Shown one piece after another: positions 6,995 through 12,742 of a stretch of 27,443 nucleotides of DNA. A program made the translations under genes and the position numbers. Position 1 is the first letter of the stretch; each line of letters starts with the position of its first letter. Where the stretch lies: positions 1 to 27,443 of IMG/VR virus record IMGVR_UViG_3300030107_004830; one strand, given 5' to 3'. A model generated the notes under the pieces. That model was not told where the DNA came from. It saw nothing but the letters and a program-made list of their open reading frames with translations, and did no database searches. This stretch comes from a virus.

Positions 6995-7195
6995 ATGACC
7001 TCGACCACTAGGATCAAGGAAATAAGAAAAGAGTTATTTGAATATGGAGCTGATCCGTATCAAATTGCAGCCGAAGCAATAGATAGAGGAGACCGTCTTT
7101 TAGAGCAAGTCAATCGTCTGCAAAAGGTTCTTTCCCAAGTCCCTGATTTATCAGCTCGCGGACAACATTGCTCTGACTCATACCTGACTCATTAG
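6995..7195 (+). CDS. Hypothetical helical protein, 66 aa
   Basis: The start is set by GGAGG four bases before the ATG at 6995; the frame is open upstream to 6926 but has no comparable site. The first 46 residues form charged amphipathic helices (KEIRKELFEYGADPYQIAAEAIDRGDRLLEQVNRLQ) with coiled-coil character. The last 28 residues are antisense to the ribbon-helix-helix gene on the other strand and may be functionally neutral. No family recognised. Convergent overlap with that gene is 86 nt. Confidence 0.55.
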   Translation: MTSTTRIKEIRKELFEYGADPYQIAAEAIDRGDRLLEQVNRLQKVLSQVPDLSARGQHCSDSYLTH

Positions 7196-7286
7196 CAAGC
7201 TGAGTGATTTGATCTTTTACTTCTTCTGTAACACTGACTTGAATAATACGATTCCATCGGTCAAGTCCTCTTTCTCGATTTGACAT
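7110..7286 (-). CDS. Ribbon-helix-helix DNA-binding protein
   Basis: 58 residues from the ATG at 7286; an open extension to a TTG at 7316 adds ten unrelated residues. After a basic N-terminus comes the strand IIQVSVTEEV, then two helices (KDQITQLANESG and SQSNVVRELINQGL). This is the CopG/Arc-type pattern, where the strand of a dimer enters the major groove of a short palindrome. A consensus palindrome lies 45 nt upstream of the start (7331-7347), so autoregulation is plausible. It is the clearest small repressor candidate in the window. Confidence 0.78.
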   Translation of the reverse strand: MSNRERGLDRWNRIIQVSVTEEVKDQITQLANESGMSQSNVVRELINQGLGKEPFADD

Positions 7287-7325
7287 AAGAGAAGGAAATA
7301 AGCTGAGGGTAAACAAGGTTTAAAT

Positions 7326-7541
7326 CTATTTTATCTTATTAAGATTAACAGTATTGTAAAAAAGTTCAAGTTCTGCATCTGTAATTTTATGAAGAGCGTC
7401 TAAATCCTCTTTACTTATTTTCAAACCTTGCATTGTTTGAGGTTCTTCGGGTTCTGGAGCTTTAGGAGTCCAAGCATCAATTAACAGCTCAAGCTCTTTT
7501 ATTCGAGCTTTTGCTGCTGCGATTCTTGATTCTCTATCCAA
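7326..7541 (-). CDS. Hypothetical protein, TTG start, 71 aa
   Basis: Starts at TTG (7541-7539) behind a strong AAGGAGG and overlaps the preceding small gene by 8 nt. Residues 1-25 form a charged helix, 26-40 are Pro/Glu rich, and 42-71 another helical segment. The last codons overlap the palindrome at 7331-7347, so this coding end doubles as the control site of the ribbon-helix-helix gene. No family recognised. Confidence 0.65.
   Translation of the reverse strand: MDRESRIAAAKARIKELELLIDAWTPKAPEPEEPQTMQGLKISKEDLDALHKITDAELELFYNTVNLNKIK
7331..7347 (-). promoter_or_regulatory. Palindrome upstream of ribbon-helix-helix gene
   Basis: TTATCTTATTAAGATTA matches the consensus at 16 of 17 positions and lies inside the last codons of the preceding gene. 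Read toward the minus-strand gene it gives TAAGAT followed by AAAATAG, a possible -10 region. No clear AAAAACCAC follows; only TTTAAACC is present. Confidence 0.6.
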
Positions 7542-7698
7542 GTCCGTCCTCCTTTTCTGACTCCATTATGTCCTCAATATCGGCAAGGGCATCTTTTTGC
7601 TCCTGGGCGGTTCTTGAATAATCAATCTCATATCCAGCAGCTCTAAGTCGAGCAATTTTCCAGATGGCAATAATTTCACCTGCTGTTAAACGAGTCAT
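7534..7698 (-). CDS. Small hypothetical protein, 54 aa
   Basis: An ATG at 7698 overlaps the upstream stop in ATGA, and the stop at 7534 overlaps the downstream TTG by 8 nt, so both ends are set by coupling. The protein is helical: MTRLTAGEIIAIWKIARLRAAGYEI followed by a long acidic helix ending EDGLG. Its tight fit in the operon and codon use like its neighbours support it as a real gene. No function can be assigned. Confidence 0.65.
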   Translation of the reverse strand: MTRLTAGEIIAIWKIARLRAAGYEIDYSRTAQEQKDALADIEDIMESEKEDGLG

Positions 7699-8216
7699 TG
7701 TTTATCTTCCCTATAGCTAAAGCGATTGGACGCAGTGTCTTCTTCGAGAATAATCCCTATACCCGGATCTTCTCGTCTTAGAAGCAAATGAATAGGAACT
7801 TTATTCATATCCAAGTAACTTCCAAGCTTAAGGAAAACATCGACAGGTAGATCCATTGCATCTTTTTCATAATCAGGAGAATGTTTTTTTGATTCCGTGT
7901 ACCAGAAAACAGAACGAGTTCCAGATGAATCAGTCCACATAAAACGACCTTTAGTCAAGATCTCAGAACTGTATTCTTCAATCCACTTGTCCGCAGGTCT
8001 TCCGCAATCCTCGTCCTCAGATCCCACAATTAAGACAATCGGCCAAGGTTTTGTCCGATGTGATTTCCATACTTGATGCAATTCCCAAGGAAGACCTTCT
8101 TCCTCTCTTTTTGCAATTTGTTTTGAAGCTCGTTTTAGAACTTCTTCTCTAGTGCTTCCAAACATGGTGCTTTTGTCAATATGCACCTCCCAGCCTTCGA
8201 TCATTTTGTTGTTCAT
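7695..8216 (-). CDS. Hypothetical protein, 173 aa
   Basis: Largest gene of the 8894-7110 operon. It is rich in Trp and charged residues, with WELHQVWKSHRTKPWPIVLIVGSEDEDCGRP in the centre and a C-terminal PIHLLLRREDPGIGIILEED. The alternation suggests an alpha/beta fold, but no catalytic motif is recognisable. An internal ATG at residue 5 is an alternative start. The first gene-to-gene junction overlaps the upstream stop by 4 nt and the downstream gene starts in ATGA. Probably an early host-takeover or regulatory protein by position only. Confidence 0.65.
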   Translation of the reverse strand: MNNKMIEGWEVHIDKSTMFGSTREEVLKRASKQIAKREEEGLPWELHQVWKSHRTKPWPIVLIVGSEDEDCGRPADKWIEEYSSEILTKGRFMWTDSSGTRSVFWYTESKKHSPDYEKDAMDLPVDVFLKLGSYLDMNKVPIHLLLRREDPGIGIILEEDTASNRFSYREDKQ

Positions 8217-8479
8217 GGTGCTGTCTCCTCTAGGAATTTTTCGGCTTTTAATTGGTTCATCGTTTTTTCGTAATAACGATCAAACTCTTCTGAACTTTCG
8301 ACAAGTCTGTCGGCTTCAGAAATCAAGAACTGTTGGACTTCAACTAAAAGATTGTCTTTTGAGGTAGCAGCCCATTTTTTTAATTCTTTGAGTTTGTCCT
8401 TTTGGTCTTCTGGGCATGTTCCTGCAAGGACAAGGCTGATGATTGCTTCTTGAGCAAAACGATTTTCTGAGATGTTCAT
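8213..8479 (-). CDS. Hypothetical helical protein, 88 aa
   Basis: The ATG at 8479 is chosen because it overlaps the preceding stop as ATGA; the open frame upstream to 8539 is antisense-free but lies inside the previous gene. The protein (MNISENRFAQEAIISL...) is almost entirely helical, with a Cys at GTCPEDQ and long heptad-like stretches, compatible with a coiled coil. No family recognised. Confidence 0.65.
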   Translation of the reverse strand: MNISENRFAQEAIISLVLAGTCPEDQKDKLKELKKWAATSKDNLLVEVQQFLISEADRLVESSEEFDRYYEKTMNQLKAEKFLEETAP

Positions 8480-8664
8480 TTGTTCCAGTTGAGATAAAGA
8501 GCAGAATTTGGGCCATAGGTCATTTCTAAAACAGGCCAAGTTTTAAAAATCAATGCTTTATTAGCTGGATCGGCACTCAAAGCTGCTTCAGCTAATTTTT
8601 GAATAAAGCCACCTCCATAAGAGATGGCAACTTGAAGAGTTTTAAATTGTTCGTTGGAATCCAT
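8476..8664 (-). CDS. Hypothetical protein, 62 aa
   Basis: Short soluble protein with an N-terminal helix (EQFKTLQVAISYGGGFIQKLAEAAL) and a C-terminal FKTWPVLEMTYGPNSALY. The pattern of a helix followed by WPVLE.YGP is reminiscent of small cyanophage proteins of unknown function. The start overlaps the previous stop by one base. No membrane segment. Confidence 0.65.
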   Translation of the reverse strand: MDSNEQFKTLQVAISYGGGFIQKLAEAALSADPANKALIFKTWPVLEMTYGPNSALYLNWNK

Positions 8665-8894
8665 TAGTACCTTTCTCCTTCGATGTGTTTTGTACAGGAA
8701 TACTTGAGGCCATCTTTTTTGGCATACCCAACTAATTCATTTTTTTCTTCTTCTGAATAGGCATAGTCTTCCCAGTCAGCAGTGACAATGAACCAATAGT
8801 ATTTTGGATTTTGTTCTCTTTCTAGTTCCTCTCGGTAGAGTTGGTCTTGTTCTTCCTCGTATTGCCTGAGGGCAGTCTCATGAAAATCGGACAT
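8664..8894 (-). CDS. Hypothetical acidic protein, 76 aa
   Basis: First gene of a six-gene minus-strand operon running to 7110. The N-terminal half is a Glu/Gln/Tyr-rich helix, and the C-terminal half has PKYYWFIVTADWEDYAYSEEE. The overall charge is strongly acidic, as in several DNA-mimic or host-interaction proteins, but that is only compositional. The start has no Shine-Dalgarno; instead AAAAACCAC ends one base before the ATG. Confidence 0.65.
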   Translation of the reverse strand: MSDFHETALRQYEEEQDQLYREELEREQNPKYYWFIVTADWEDYAYSEEEKNELVGYAKKDGLKYSCTKHIEGERY

Positions 8895-8895
8895 C

Positions 8896-8933
8896 GTGGT
8901 TTTTGTTTAACTGAATTAATCTTATTAAGAATA
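8896..8933 (-). promoter_or_regulatory. Palindrome plus AAAAACCAC leader, minus-strand operon
   Basis: TAATCTTATTAAGAATA (8917-8933) matches the consensus at 16 of 17 positions; read toward the gene it contains TAAGATTAA. AAAAACCAC (8904-8896) follows 12 nt later and ends one base before the ATG at 8894. The site is one half of a divergent pair with 8988-9041. Confidence 0.65.
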
Positions 8934-8987
8934 AAACCATCCGTATACCATTGCATCTTTTTTGTTGCAGAGCACCCTTATAAGAAT

Positions 8988-9041
8988 TATTCCTATTAAG
9001 ATTAGTGCATGAGGAATTTATTCTTCATATCCAAAAACCAC
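8988..9041 (+). promoter_or_regulatory. Palindrome plus AAAAACCAC leader, plus-strand gene
   Basis: TATTCCTATTAAGATTA (8988-9004) matches at 15 of 17 positions, with an additional half-site TTATAAGAAT just upstream (8979-8988). AAAAACCAC at 9033-9041 is followed by GGAG and the ATG at 9054, the one case where the leader and a Shine-Dalgarno coexist. Confidence 0.6.
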
Positions 9042-9053
9042 ACGGAGATTTGA

Positions 9054-9203
9054 ATGGGTCAATTAGCTGATCTGATGCGTGACACTCTCAACGAGATGAA
9101 ACGCCAAGACGACGAGCTTCAAGAGAAACTCAACAAAGTCGTCAAGACCGCAGACAAGTTGGTCAAAGAAACCGATAAACTCCTCGAAATGATCGAAGAG
9201 TAA
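9054..9203 (+). CDS. Small coiled-coil protein, 49 aa
   Basis: Starts after CGGAGATTTGA and ends just before a strong terminator, so it is a one-gene unit between a palindrome promoter and a terminator. The whole protein is one charged amphipathic helix (GQLADLMRDTLNEMKRQDDE then KLNKVVKTADKLVKETDKLL) with heptad spacing of Leu/Val, so a coiled-coil oligomer is expected. Role unknown; such small proteins in early phage regions often bind host proteins. Confidence 0.75.
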   Translation: MGQLADLMRDTLNEMKRQDDELQEKLNKVVKTADKLVKETDKLLEMIEE

Positions 9204-9211
9204 AACACAAG

Positions 9212-9232
9212 CCCCTCGAAAGAGGGGTTTTT
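9212..9232 (+). terminator. Rho-independent terminator
   Basis: CCCCTC (9212-9217), loop GAAA, GAGGGG (9222-9227), then TTTTT: six perfect pairs with a GNRA-like loop and a T-run, nine bases after the stop of the 49-residue gene. Confidence 0.9.
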
Positions 9233-9256
9233 ATTTTTCCTACACGCACCCCCCCT

Positions 9257-9547
9257 ATGGAAGTCTTCGAGAATACCGTTGCTAACAACGCCGGAATTGC
9301 GAAAAGAGCAATCGAAAGAATCTTGGATTTAAATTGCAATGGCAAATGGGAAGAGTTCAAAGCAATGGGATTAGATCAAGCAAACATTGGTCAACTCGAT
9401 GAAGCTCTCGACACGCTTACGCTCCTGCATGCCAAGAATAATGATCCACTAGAGGAAGAACTAAGACCAAAAGGTTGGGAAGCAATTCGAGAAGGGGCTA
9501 ACTCTGATGGATGGCTTTACAACGAATACAACGAATACGAACTTTAG
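9257..9547 (+). CDS. Hypothetical helical protein, 96 aa
   Basis: The ATG at 9257 follows a run of C residues with no Shine-Dalgarno, and no palindrome precedes it, so how it is expressed is unclear. Partial read-through of the terminator 25 nt upstream is possible. The protein has several helices (AGIAKRAIERIL, DQANIGQLDEALDTLTLL) and an acidic C-terminus ending NEYNEYEL. No family recognised. Confidence 0.65.
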   Translation: MEVFENTVANNAGIAKRAIERILDLNCNGKWEEFKAMGLDQANIGQLDEALDTLTLLHAKNNDPLEEELRPKGWEAIREGANSDGWLYNEYNEYEL

Positions 9548-9564
9548 GGGTATACGGATTCACT

Positions 9565-9600
9565 TATTCTTATTAAGATTAAAACATCTTTAAAAACCAC
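9565..9600 (+). promoter_or_regulatory. Palindrome plus AAAAACCAC leader for DUF2958 gene
   Basis: TATTCTTATTAAGATTA (9565-9581) matches the consensus at 16 of 17 positions. AAAAACCAC at 9592-9600 follows 10 nt later and ends three bases before the ATG at 9604. This is the cleanest example of the composite element. Confidence 0.7.
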
Positions 9601-9603
9601 ACC

Positions 9604-9885
9604 ATGAAGCTATTAACAAAAGCTCTCGAGAAGAAACTTCCTCTTCTTAATTCTGCGACCAACAAAGCCTATGTGAAATGGTTTACACCTTGGACATATT
9701 GGACTTGGTACGTTATGGAATACGATCCAGAAACAGGTGATTGTTTCGGATACGTTGAAGGCCACGAAAAAGAGATGGGCTACTTCAACAAGAAAGAGAT
9801 TGAAGAGCTTAATGGGCCATTCGGTTTAAAAGTTGAAAGAGATCTTTCTTTTGAAACAACAGACTTCGAGGAATTAGTTAAATGA
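9604..9885 (+). CDS. DUF2958 domain protein
   Basis: 93 residues covering a whole DUF2958 domain: LTKALEKKLPLL at the start, VKWFTPWTYWTWYVMEYDPETG in the middle, then FGYVEGHEKEMGYFNKKEIEEL and GPFGLKVERDL. The Trp-rich central strand and the GHEKE-GYF motif are the family signature as I recall it. The domain is common on plasmids and phages and has no established function. It is the first gene of a tight five-gene plus-strand unit ending at 10659. Confidence 0.88.
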   Translation: MKLLTKALEKKLPLLNSATNKAYVKWFTPWTYWTWYVMEYDPETGDCFGYVEGHEKEMGYFNKKEIEELNGPFGLKVERDLSFETTDFEELVK

Positions 9886-10013
9886 GATTCCTCCTATTTG
9901 CCGCCTTCGGGGCGGCTCTTTTTTGGGGAGTTAATTCTTCCCTCGAAGACATGACCCGTCACGACTGTGAGGTCAACAAAATCGAACTAGCTTGCGAGGA
10001 TCTAAGAAAATGA
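9882..10013 (+). CDS. Small membrane or exported protein, 43 aa
   Basis: Starts in ATGA overlap with the DUF2958 stop and ends in ATGA overlap with the next gene. Residues 2-17 are hydrophobic (RFLLFAAFGAALFWGV), a membrane anchor or signal peptide. The rest is polar with two Cys (DMTRHDCEVNKIELACEDL), a pattern I recall from tiny cyanophage proteins. The hydrophobic segment is encoded by a sequence that folds as a terminator (9900-9924), so transcription and translation signals conflict here. Confidence 0.6.
   Translation: MRFLLFAAFGAALFWGVNSSLEDMTRHDCEVNKIELACEDLRK
9900..9924 (+). terminator. Terminator-like hairpin inside a coding region
   Basis: GCCGCC (9900-9905), loop of five (TTCGG), GGCGGC (9911-9916), then TCTTTTTT. 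This is a convincing intrinsic terminator, but it lies 18 nt inside the 43-codon ORF and upstream of three further same-strand genes. It may reduce rather than stop transcription, with translation of the ORF disrupting the hairpin. Confidence 0.65.
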
Positions 10014-10279
10014 AACCTTACAACAATCCTATGGACAGTCCTTGGAGGCAATTTAATTGCTTCTACGAAAAGAACATCGAAAATTATTTAAAGAGTCGTC
10101 GAACAATTTTTTTCAATACGAACGAAGGGACATCATGTGTCGAAGGGCACAATGCTTGTGTTGGTCAGGGATCTATTCAAGTAGATAATCCTAACTTTAA
10201 ATGTGAAACGCCAACACCTGAAGAATATTGCGAATGGTATTTCAAAAAATACGGAATACCAAAGGAGTTGAAAAAATGA
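10010..10279 (+). CDS. Hypothetical cysteine-containing protein, 89 aa
   Basis: The start is the ATG at 10010 in ATGA overlap with the previous stop. The protein carries four Cys in the C-terminal half (SCVEGHNACVG, FKCETP, EEYCEWY) plus one near residue 19. The spacing could bind a metal but does not match a known finger. The C-terminus is PEEYCEWYFKKYGIPKELKK. No family recognised. Confidence 0.65.
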   Translation: MKPYNNPMDSPWRQFNCFYEKNIENYLKSRRTIFFNTNEGTSCVEGHNACVGQGSIQVDNPNFKCETPTPEEYCEWYFKKYGIPKELKK

Positions 10280-10518
10280 AATTCGAACTAAACGAAACCG
10301 AACACCAAATGCTTCGGGACATCCTGAATGATGTAATGCGACAAGAAGGAACTGGAGGAGACGAGTATGAAGAAACGCTCAATGCGCTTCACGAAAAGAT
10401 TTGTCTTTACTGGATAGATGAGGCAGACAAGAGTTCATACAAGAGTTCATACGTTGAAAAACTTGAAGAGCAAGTACGATTCTGGGGAGGAGTATTAAAT
10501 CCAGGCTTAACTGATTAA
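10276..10518 (+). CDS. Hypothetical acidic helical protein, 80 aa
   Basis: The ATG at 10276 overlaps the previous stop as ATGA and follows AAAGGAG. The protein begins MKFELNETEHQMLRDILNDV, a helical stretch, and contains the duplicated tetrapeptide KSSY-KSSY, from a 12-bp tandem repeat at about 10429-10452. Such a short in-frame duplication looks recent. No family recognised. Confidence 0.7.
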   Translation: MKFELNETEHQMLRDILNDVMRQEGTGGDEYEETLNALHEKICLYWIDEADKSSYKSSYVEKLEEQVRFWGGVLNPGLTD

Positions 10519-10659
10519 ATGAACAACCTACCTCAAAACGCTCAAGCTGGAGACATGTTCTTCGATCCAGTTACAGAAAAAGCCTTTTACTTCACAGGTG
10601 AAAAATGGGTTGATGTAACCCGCCATCAAGAAAAAGATTTTCCAAAAGAGGGGCATTGA
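10519..10659 (+). CDS. Small hypothetical protein, 46 aa
   Basis: The ATG directly follows the previous stop with no gap. Sequence features: NAQAGDMFFDPVTEKAFYFTGEKWVDV, a pattern like small beta-sheet domains that bind carbohydrate or that appear as tags in phage structural proteins. The polar tail ends KEGH. No function assigned. Confidence 0.6.
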   Translation: MNNLPQNAQAGDMFFDPVTEKAFYFTGEKWVDVTRHQEKDFPKEGH

Positions 10660-10780
10660 CTTTGCTCGTGAATAGGCAAATTTCAATCTTTAACGCTAGG
10701 GGTTGAGATTGGAAACTGGGAAGTTAGTGGTTTTTCTTCCTGTGTCATGTAAGCCCCCTGAAAAATAGGCAAAAAAAAAG
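10660..10780. other. Non-coding stretch with imperfect hairpin
   Basis: No credible ORF lies here. It holds CAATCT/AGATTG (10684-10689 and 10706-10711), an imperfect hairpin. An isolated GTGGTTTTT (reverse of the leader motif, 10727-10735) is not next to any gene start. The 10-mer AATAGGCAAA occurs twice (near 10673 and 10764). With the terminator that follows, it could make a short untranslated RNA, but no promoter is clear. Confidence 0.3.
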
Positions 10781-10802
10781 GCCCCTTTTTGAGGGGCTTT
10801 TT
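10781..10802. terminator. Bidirectional rho-independent terminator
   Basis: GCCCCT (10781-10786), loop TTTTG, AGGGGC (10792-10797), then TTTTTC on the plus strand. An A-run (10771-10779) on the other side gives a T-run for the minus strand. It sits between convergent units, the plus operon ending at 10659 and the minus gene ending at 10808. Confidence 0.88.
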
Positions 10803-10807
10803 CTTTG

Positions 10808-11053
10808 TTAGTTAACTGGGAATAACTCAACAACTTGTTTTTTAGCAGCTCCGAAAACAATAATCATGTCTTTTAAAGCAGCTGCAAATTCCTTGTCGTG
10901 AGTAGCCAAGCGGCGATTAAAGTCATTTCTGTAATCGCTTAAGCTGAGTTCCTTGTTATCCAACTTTGCTTCCAATTCCTCAATTCTTTGAAGACTGGCT
11001 TTGTAAGCGGCAAAGATCTCAGCTTTTTTGTTTGCTTGGGTGACCTTAGTCAT
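10808..11053 (-). CDS. Hypothetical coiled-coil protein, 81 aa
   Basis: A single minus-strand gene between its own palindrome promoter and a bidirectional terminator. Residues 6-45 form a charged helix with heptads (AAYKASLQRIEELEAKLDNKEL). The C-terminal 25 residues are more hydrophobic (AALKDMIIVFGAAKKQVVELF), perhaps a second amphipathic helix. It resembles small phage scaffolding or host-inhibition proteins in form only. Function unknown. Confidence 0.7.
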   Translation of the reverse strand: MTKVTQANKKAEIFAAYKASLQRIEELEAKLDNKELSLSDYRNDFNRRLATHDKEFAAALKDMIIVFGAAKKQVVELFPVN

Positions 11054-11067
11054 TTGGAAAACTCCAT

Positions 11068-11116
11068 GTGGTTTTTAGCGTGAGTGGTGACTCACTTCTT
11101 AATCTTATTGAGATTA
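11068..11116 (-). promoter_or_regulatory. Palindrome, hairpin and AAAAACCAC leader
   Basis: TAATCTTATTGAGATTA (11100-11116) matches the consensus at 16 of 17 positions. Between it and the AAAAACCAC leader (11076-11068) lies a perfect hairpin, GTGAGT/ACTCAC with a four-base loop (11080-11095). The leader ends 14 nt before the ATG at 11053. It is the minus-strand half of a divergent control region. Confidence 0.62.
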
Positions 11117-11161
11117 GATAAGATCGTATGCCCCTTCCTTGAAAATCGATGCGGTTTGTTG

Positions 11162-11178
11162 CAATCTTAGTAAGATAA
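11162..11178 (+). promoter_or_regulatory. Palindrome before the packaging operon
   Basis: CAATCTTAGTAAGATAA matches the consensus at 14 of 17 positions, with a perfect core ATCTTAGTAAGAT. It lies 27 nt before the ParB-like ATG and is followed by no AAAAACCAC leader. It is the only promoter-like element seen for the long plus operon that runs to 18343. Confidence 0.55.
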
Positions 11179-11205
11179 AATCGTTGCACTCCGTTGCTTA
11201 TCCCT

Positions 11206-11709
11206 ATGGCGTCTATAAAAGATTTAAAACCTGATCCTCAAAACGCTCGGAAAAGAACTGACCGATCCGCTTCCCTTATTCAAGAATCTATTAAACGATA
11301 TGGGACTGCTCGATCCATAGTCATTGATGAAGACAACCGCATCCTTGCTGGGAATGGAACTGTTGAAGGTGCAAAAGCTCTTGGTCTTGAAAATATAAAA
11401 GTTATCGAAACCGATGGATCAGAAATAATTGCAGTCAAGAGAACAGGATTAACTGAAGAACAAAAAATTGGTTTAGCTTTAGCTGATAACAGAACAAGTG
11501 ACTTATCAGATTGGGATCGGGAGATGCTCCATAACCTTTCTGAAACCCATGATGTTAGCCCTTGGTTTGACGAAGAAGACTTAGAAAATCTTTTAGGGAA
11601 TGACACCATGAAGGAATATGAAGGATCAACAGAACACTCAGAAGAAGATTTTGATAACTTCCAACACACTTGCCCTAGATGTGGATTTGAATTTGATGGA
11701 AAGAAATAA
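11206..11709 (+). CDS. ParB/sulfiredoxin-like domain protein
   Basis: 167 residues from the ATG at 11206; a TTG four codons upstream is possible. The ParB N-terminal fold is clear: IKDLKPDPQNARK, then LIQESIKRYG, IVIDEDNRILAGNGTVEGAKALG, and GLTEEQKIGLALADNRTSDLSDWD. The C-terminus HTCPRCGFEFDGKK is half of a zinc ribbon often seen on phage ParB-methyltransferase proteins. In phages this domain commonly stands next to or fused with a DNA methyltransferase, as here (14-nt overlap). It may guide modification or have nuclease or regulatory activity; segregation is unlikely since no ParA is present. Confidence 0.88.
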   Translation: MASIKDLKPDPQNARKRTDRSASLIQESIKRYGTARSIVIDEDNRILAGNGTVEGAKALGLENIKVIETDGSEIIAVKRTGLTEEQKIGLALADNRTSDLSDWDREMLHNLSETHDVSPWFDEEDLENLLGNDTMKEYEGSTEHSEEDFDNFQHTCPRCGFEFDGKK

Positions 11710-12742
11710 AGGACCGTGGTATCTGACCGATCTTTCTGGAATAAAAAAGAACGGTTTTAAAGTTTTTAGCTGCTTCCATTGTGGTGGTGGCTCTTCAATG
11801 GGATATAAACTTGCAGGCTTTCATGTCTTAGGTGGTGTCGAAATAGATCCAGAAATGATGGCTTTGTATCGGGCAAACCATAATCCAAAACATAGTTTTT
11901 TAATGGGCGTTCAAGATTTTAATAAAATTCCCTTAGAAGAAATTCCAGAAGAATTAAAAAATTTAGACATCCTTGATGGTTCTCCACCTTGCTCAGTTTT
12001 TAGCATGGCTGGCAAGCGTGAAAAAAAATGGGGTAAGGAGAATTATTTCCGTGAAGGTCAGAAGAAGCAAAAACTAGACGACCTTTTTGGTCATTTTATT
12101 GAAGTAGGAAAAAGACTTCAGCCCAAAATAATTGTGGCTGAAAATGTTAAAGGCTTAATTGCTGGTAATGCCAAAGGATATGTCAAAGAAATTTTCACAG
12201 CATTTCGTGAGGCTGGATATTCAACTCAATTATTCCTTTTTAACTCAGCAAAAATGGGGGTTCCTCAAGCAAGAGAAAGAACTTTTTTCCTTGCTCGACG
12301 TAATGATTTAAACCTTTCACCTTTAAAACCATCTTTTAAAGAATCACCAATTTCAGTAAGAGAAGCCTTTAAAGATATAAAAAAACATGGCAAGCTAAAA
12401 CAAATTAGTCCTAACCTTCAAAAATTCTGGAAAAAAGTTAAACCCGGAGATCCTTTATCTAAAGCCCATCCAAAAGGGCATTATTTTAATATGAGTGTTG
12501 TTAATCCAAATATTCCTGCTCGAACTGTTACAGCAACACAGGGATTAATAAAATGGGATGAACCCAGATATTTAAGTGAAGGAGAAATTCTTCGAATACA
12601 ATCTTTCCCAGAAGACTACAATTTTCTTAAGTCTGATCCCTGTTATGTGATGGGGATGAGTGTTCCACCTTTTATGACTCAGCGAGTGGCTTTAGAAATT
12701 GCTGAGAAATGGCTTATTCCAGAGGCTTCAAATGGCAGCTAA
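11696..12742 (+). CDS. C5-cytosine DNA methyltransferase
   Basis: 348 residues from the ATG at 11696, which overlaps the ParB-like gene by 14 nt; the longer open frame to 11618 would sit mostly inside it. Motifs in order: I (VFSCFHCGGGSSMGYKLAGF, 23-42), II (GVEIDPEMM), IV with catalytic C99 in DGSPPCSVFS, VI AENV (E149), VIII QARER (191-195), IX ARTVTA and X GMSVPPFMTQRVA. The C5-type order is complete, so it should transfer methyl groups from S-adenosylmethionine to cytosine. No restriction enzyme is adjacent, so it probably protects phage DNA from host restriction or marks it. The target site cannot be read from sequence. Confidence 0.93.
   Translation: MERNKGPWYLTDLSGIKKNGFKVFSCFHCGGGSSMGYKLAGFHVLGGVEIDPEMMALYRANHNPKHSFLMGVQDFNKIPLEEIPEELKNLDILDGSPPCSVFSMAGKREKKWGKENYFREGQKKQKLDDLFGHFIEVGKRLQPKIIVAENVKGLIAGNAKGYVKEIFTAFREAGYSTQLFLFNSAKMGVPQARERTFFLARRNDLNLSPLKPSFKESPISVREAFKDIKKHGKLKQISPNLQKFWKKVKPGDPLSKAHPKGHYFNMSVVNPNIPARTVTATQGLIKWDEPRYLSEGEILRIQSFPEDYNFLKSDPCYVMGMSVPPFMTQRVALEIAEKWLIPEASNGS

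Noticed and set aside
9163-9360. Minus-strand ORF crossing 9212-9232
   Set aside because: It runs through a clear terminator and overlaps two better plus-strand genes.
11280-11669. 129-codon minus-strand ORF
   Set aside because: Antisense to the ParB-like gene and rich in Ser, typical of antisense frames.
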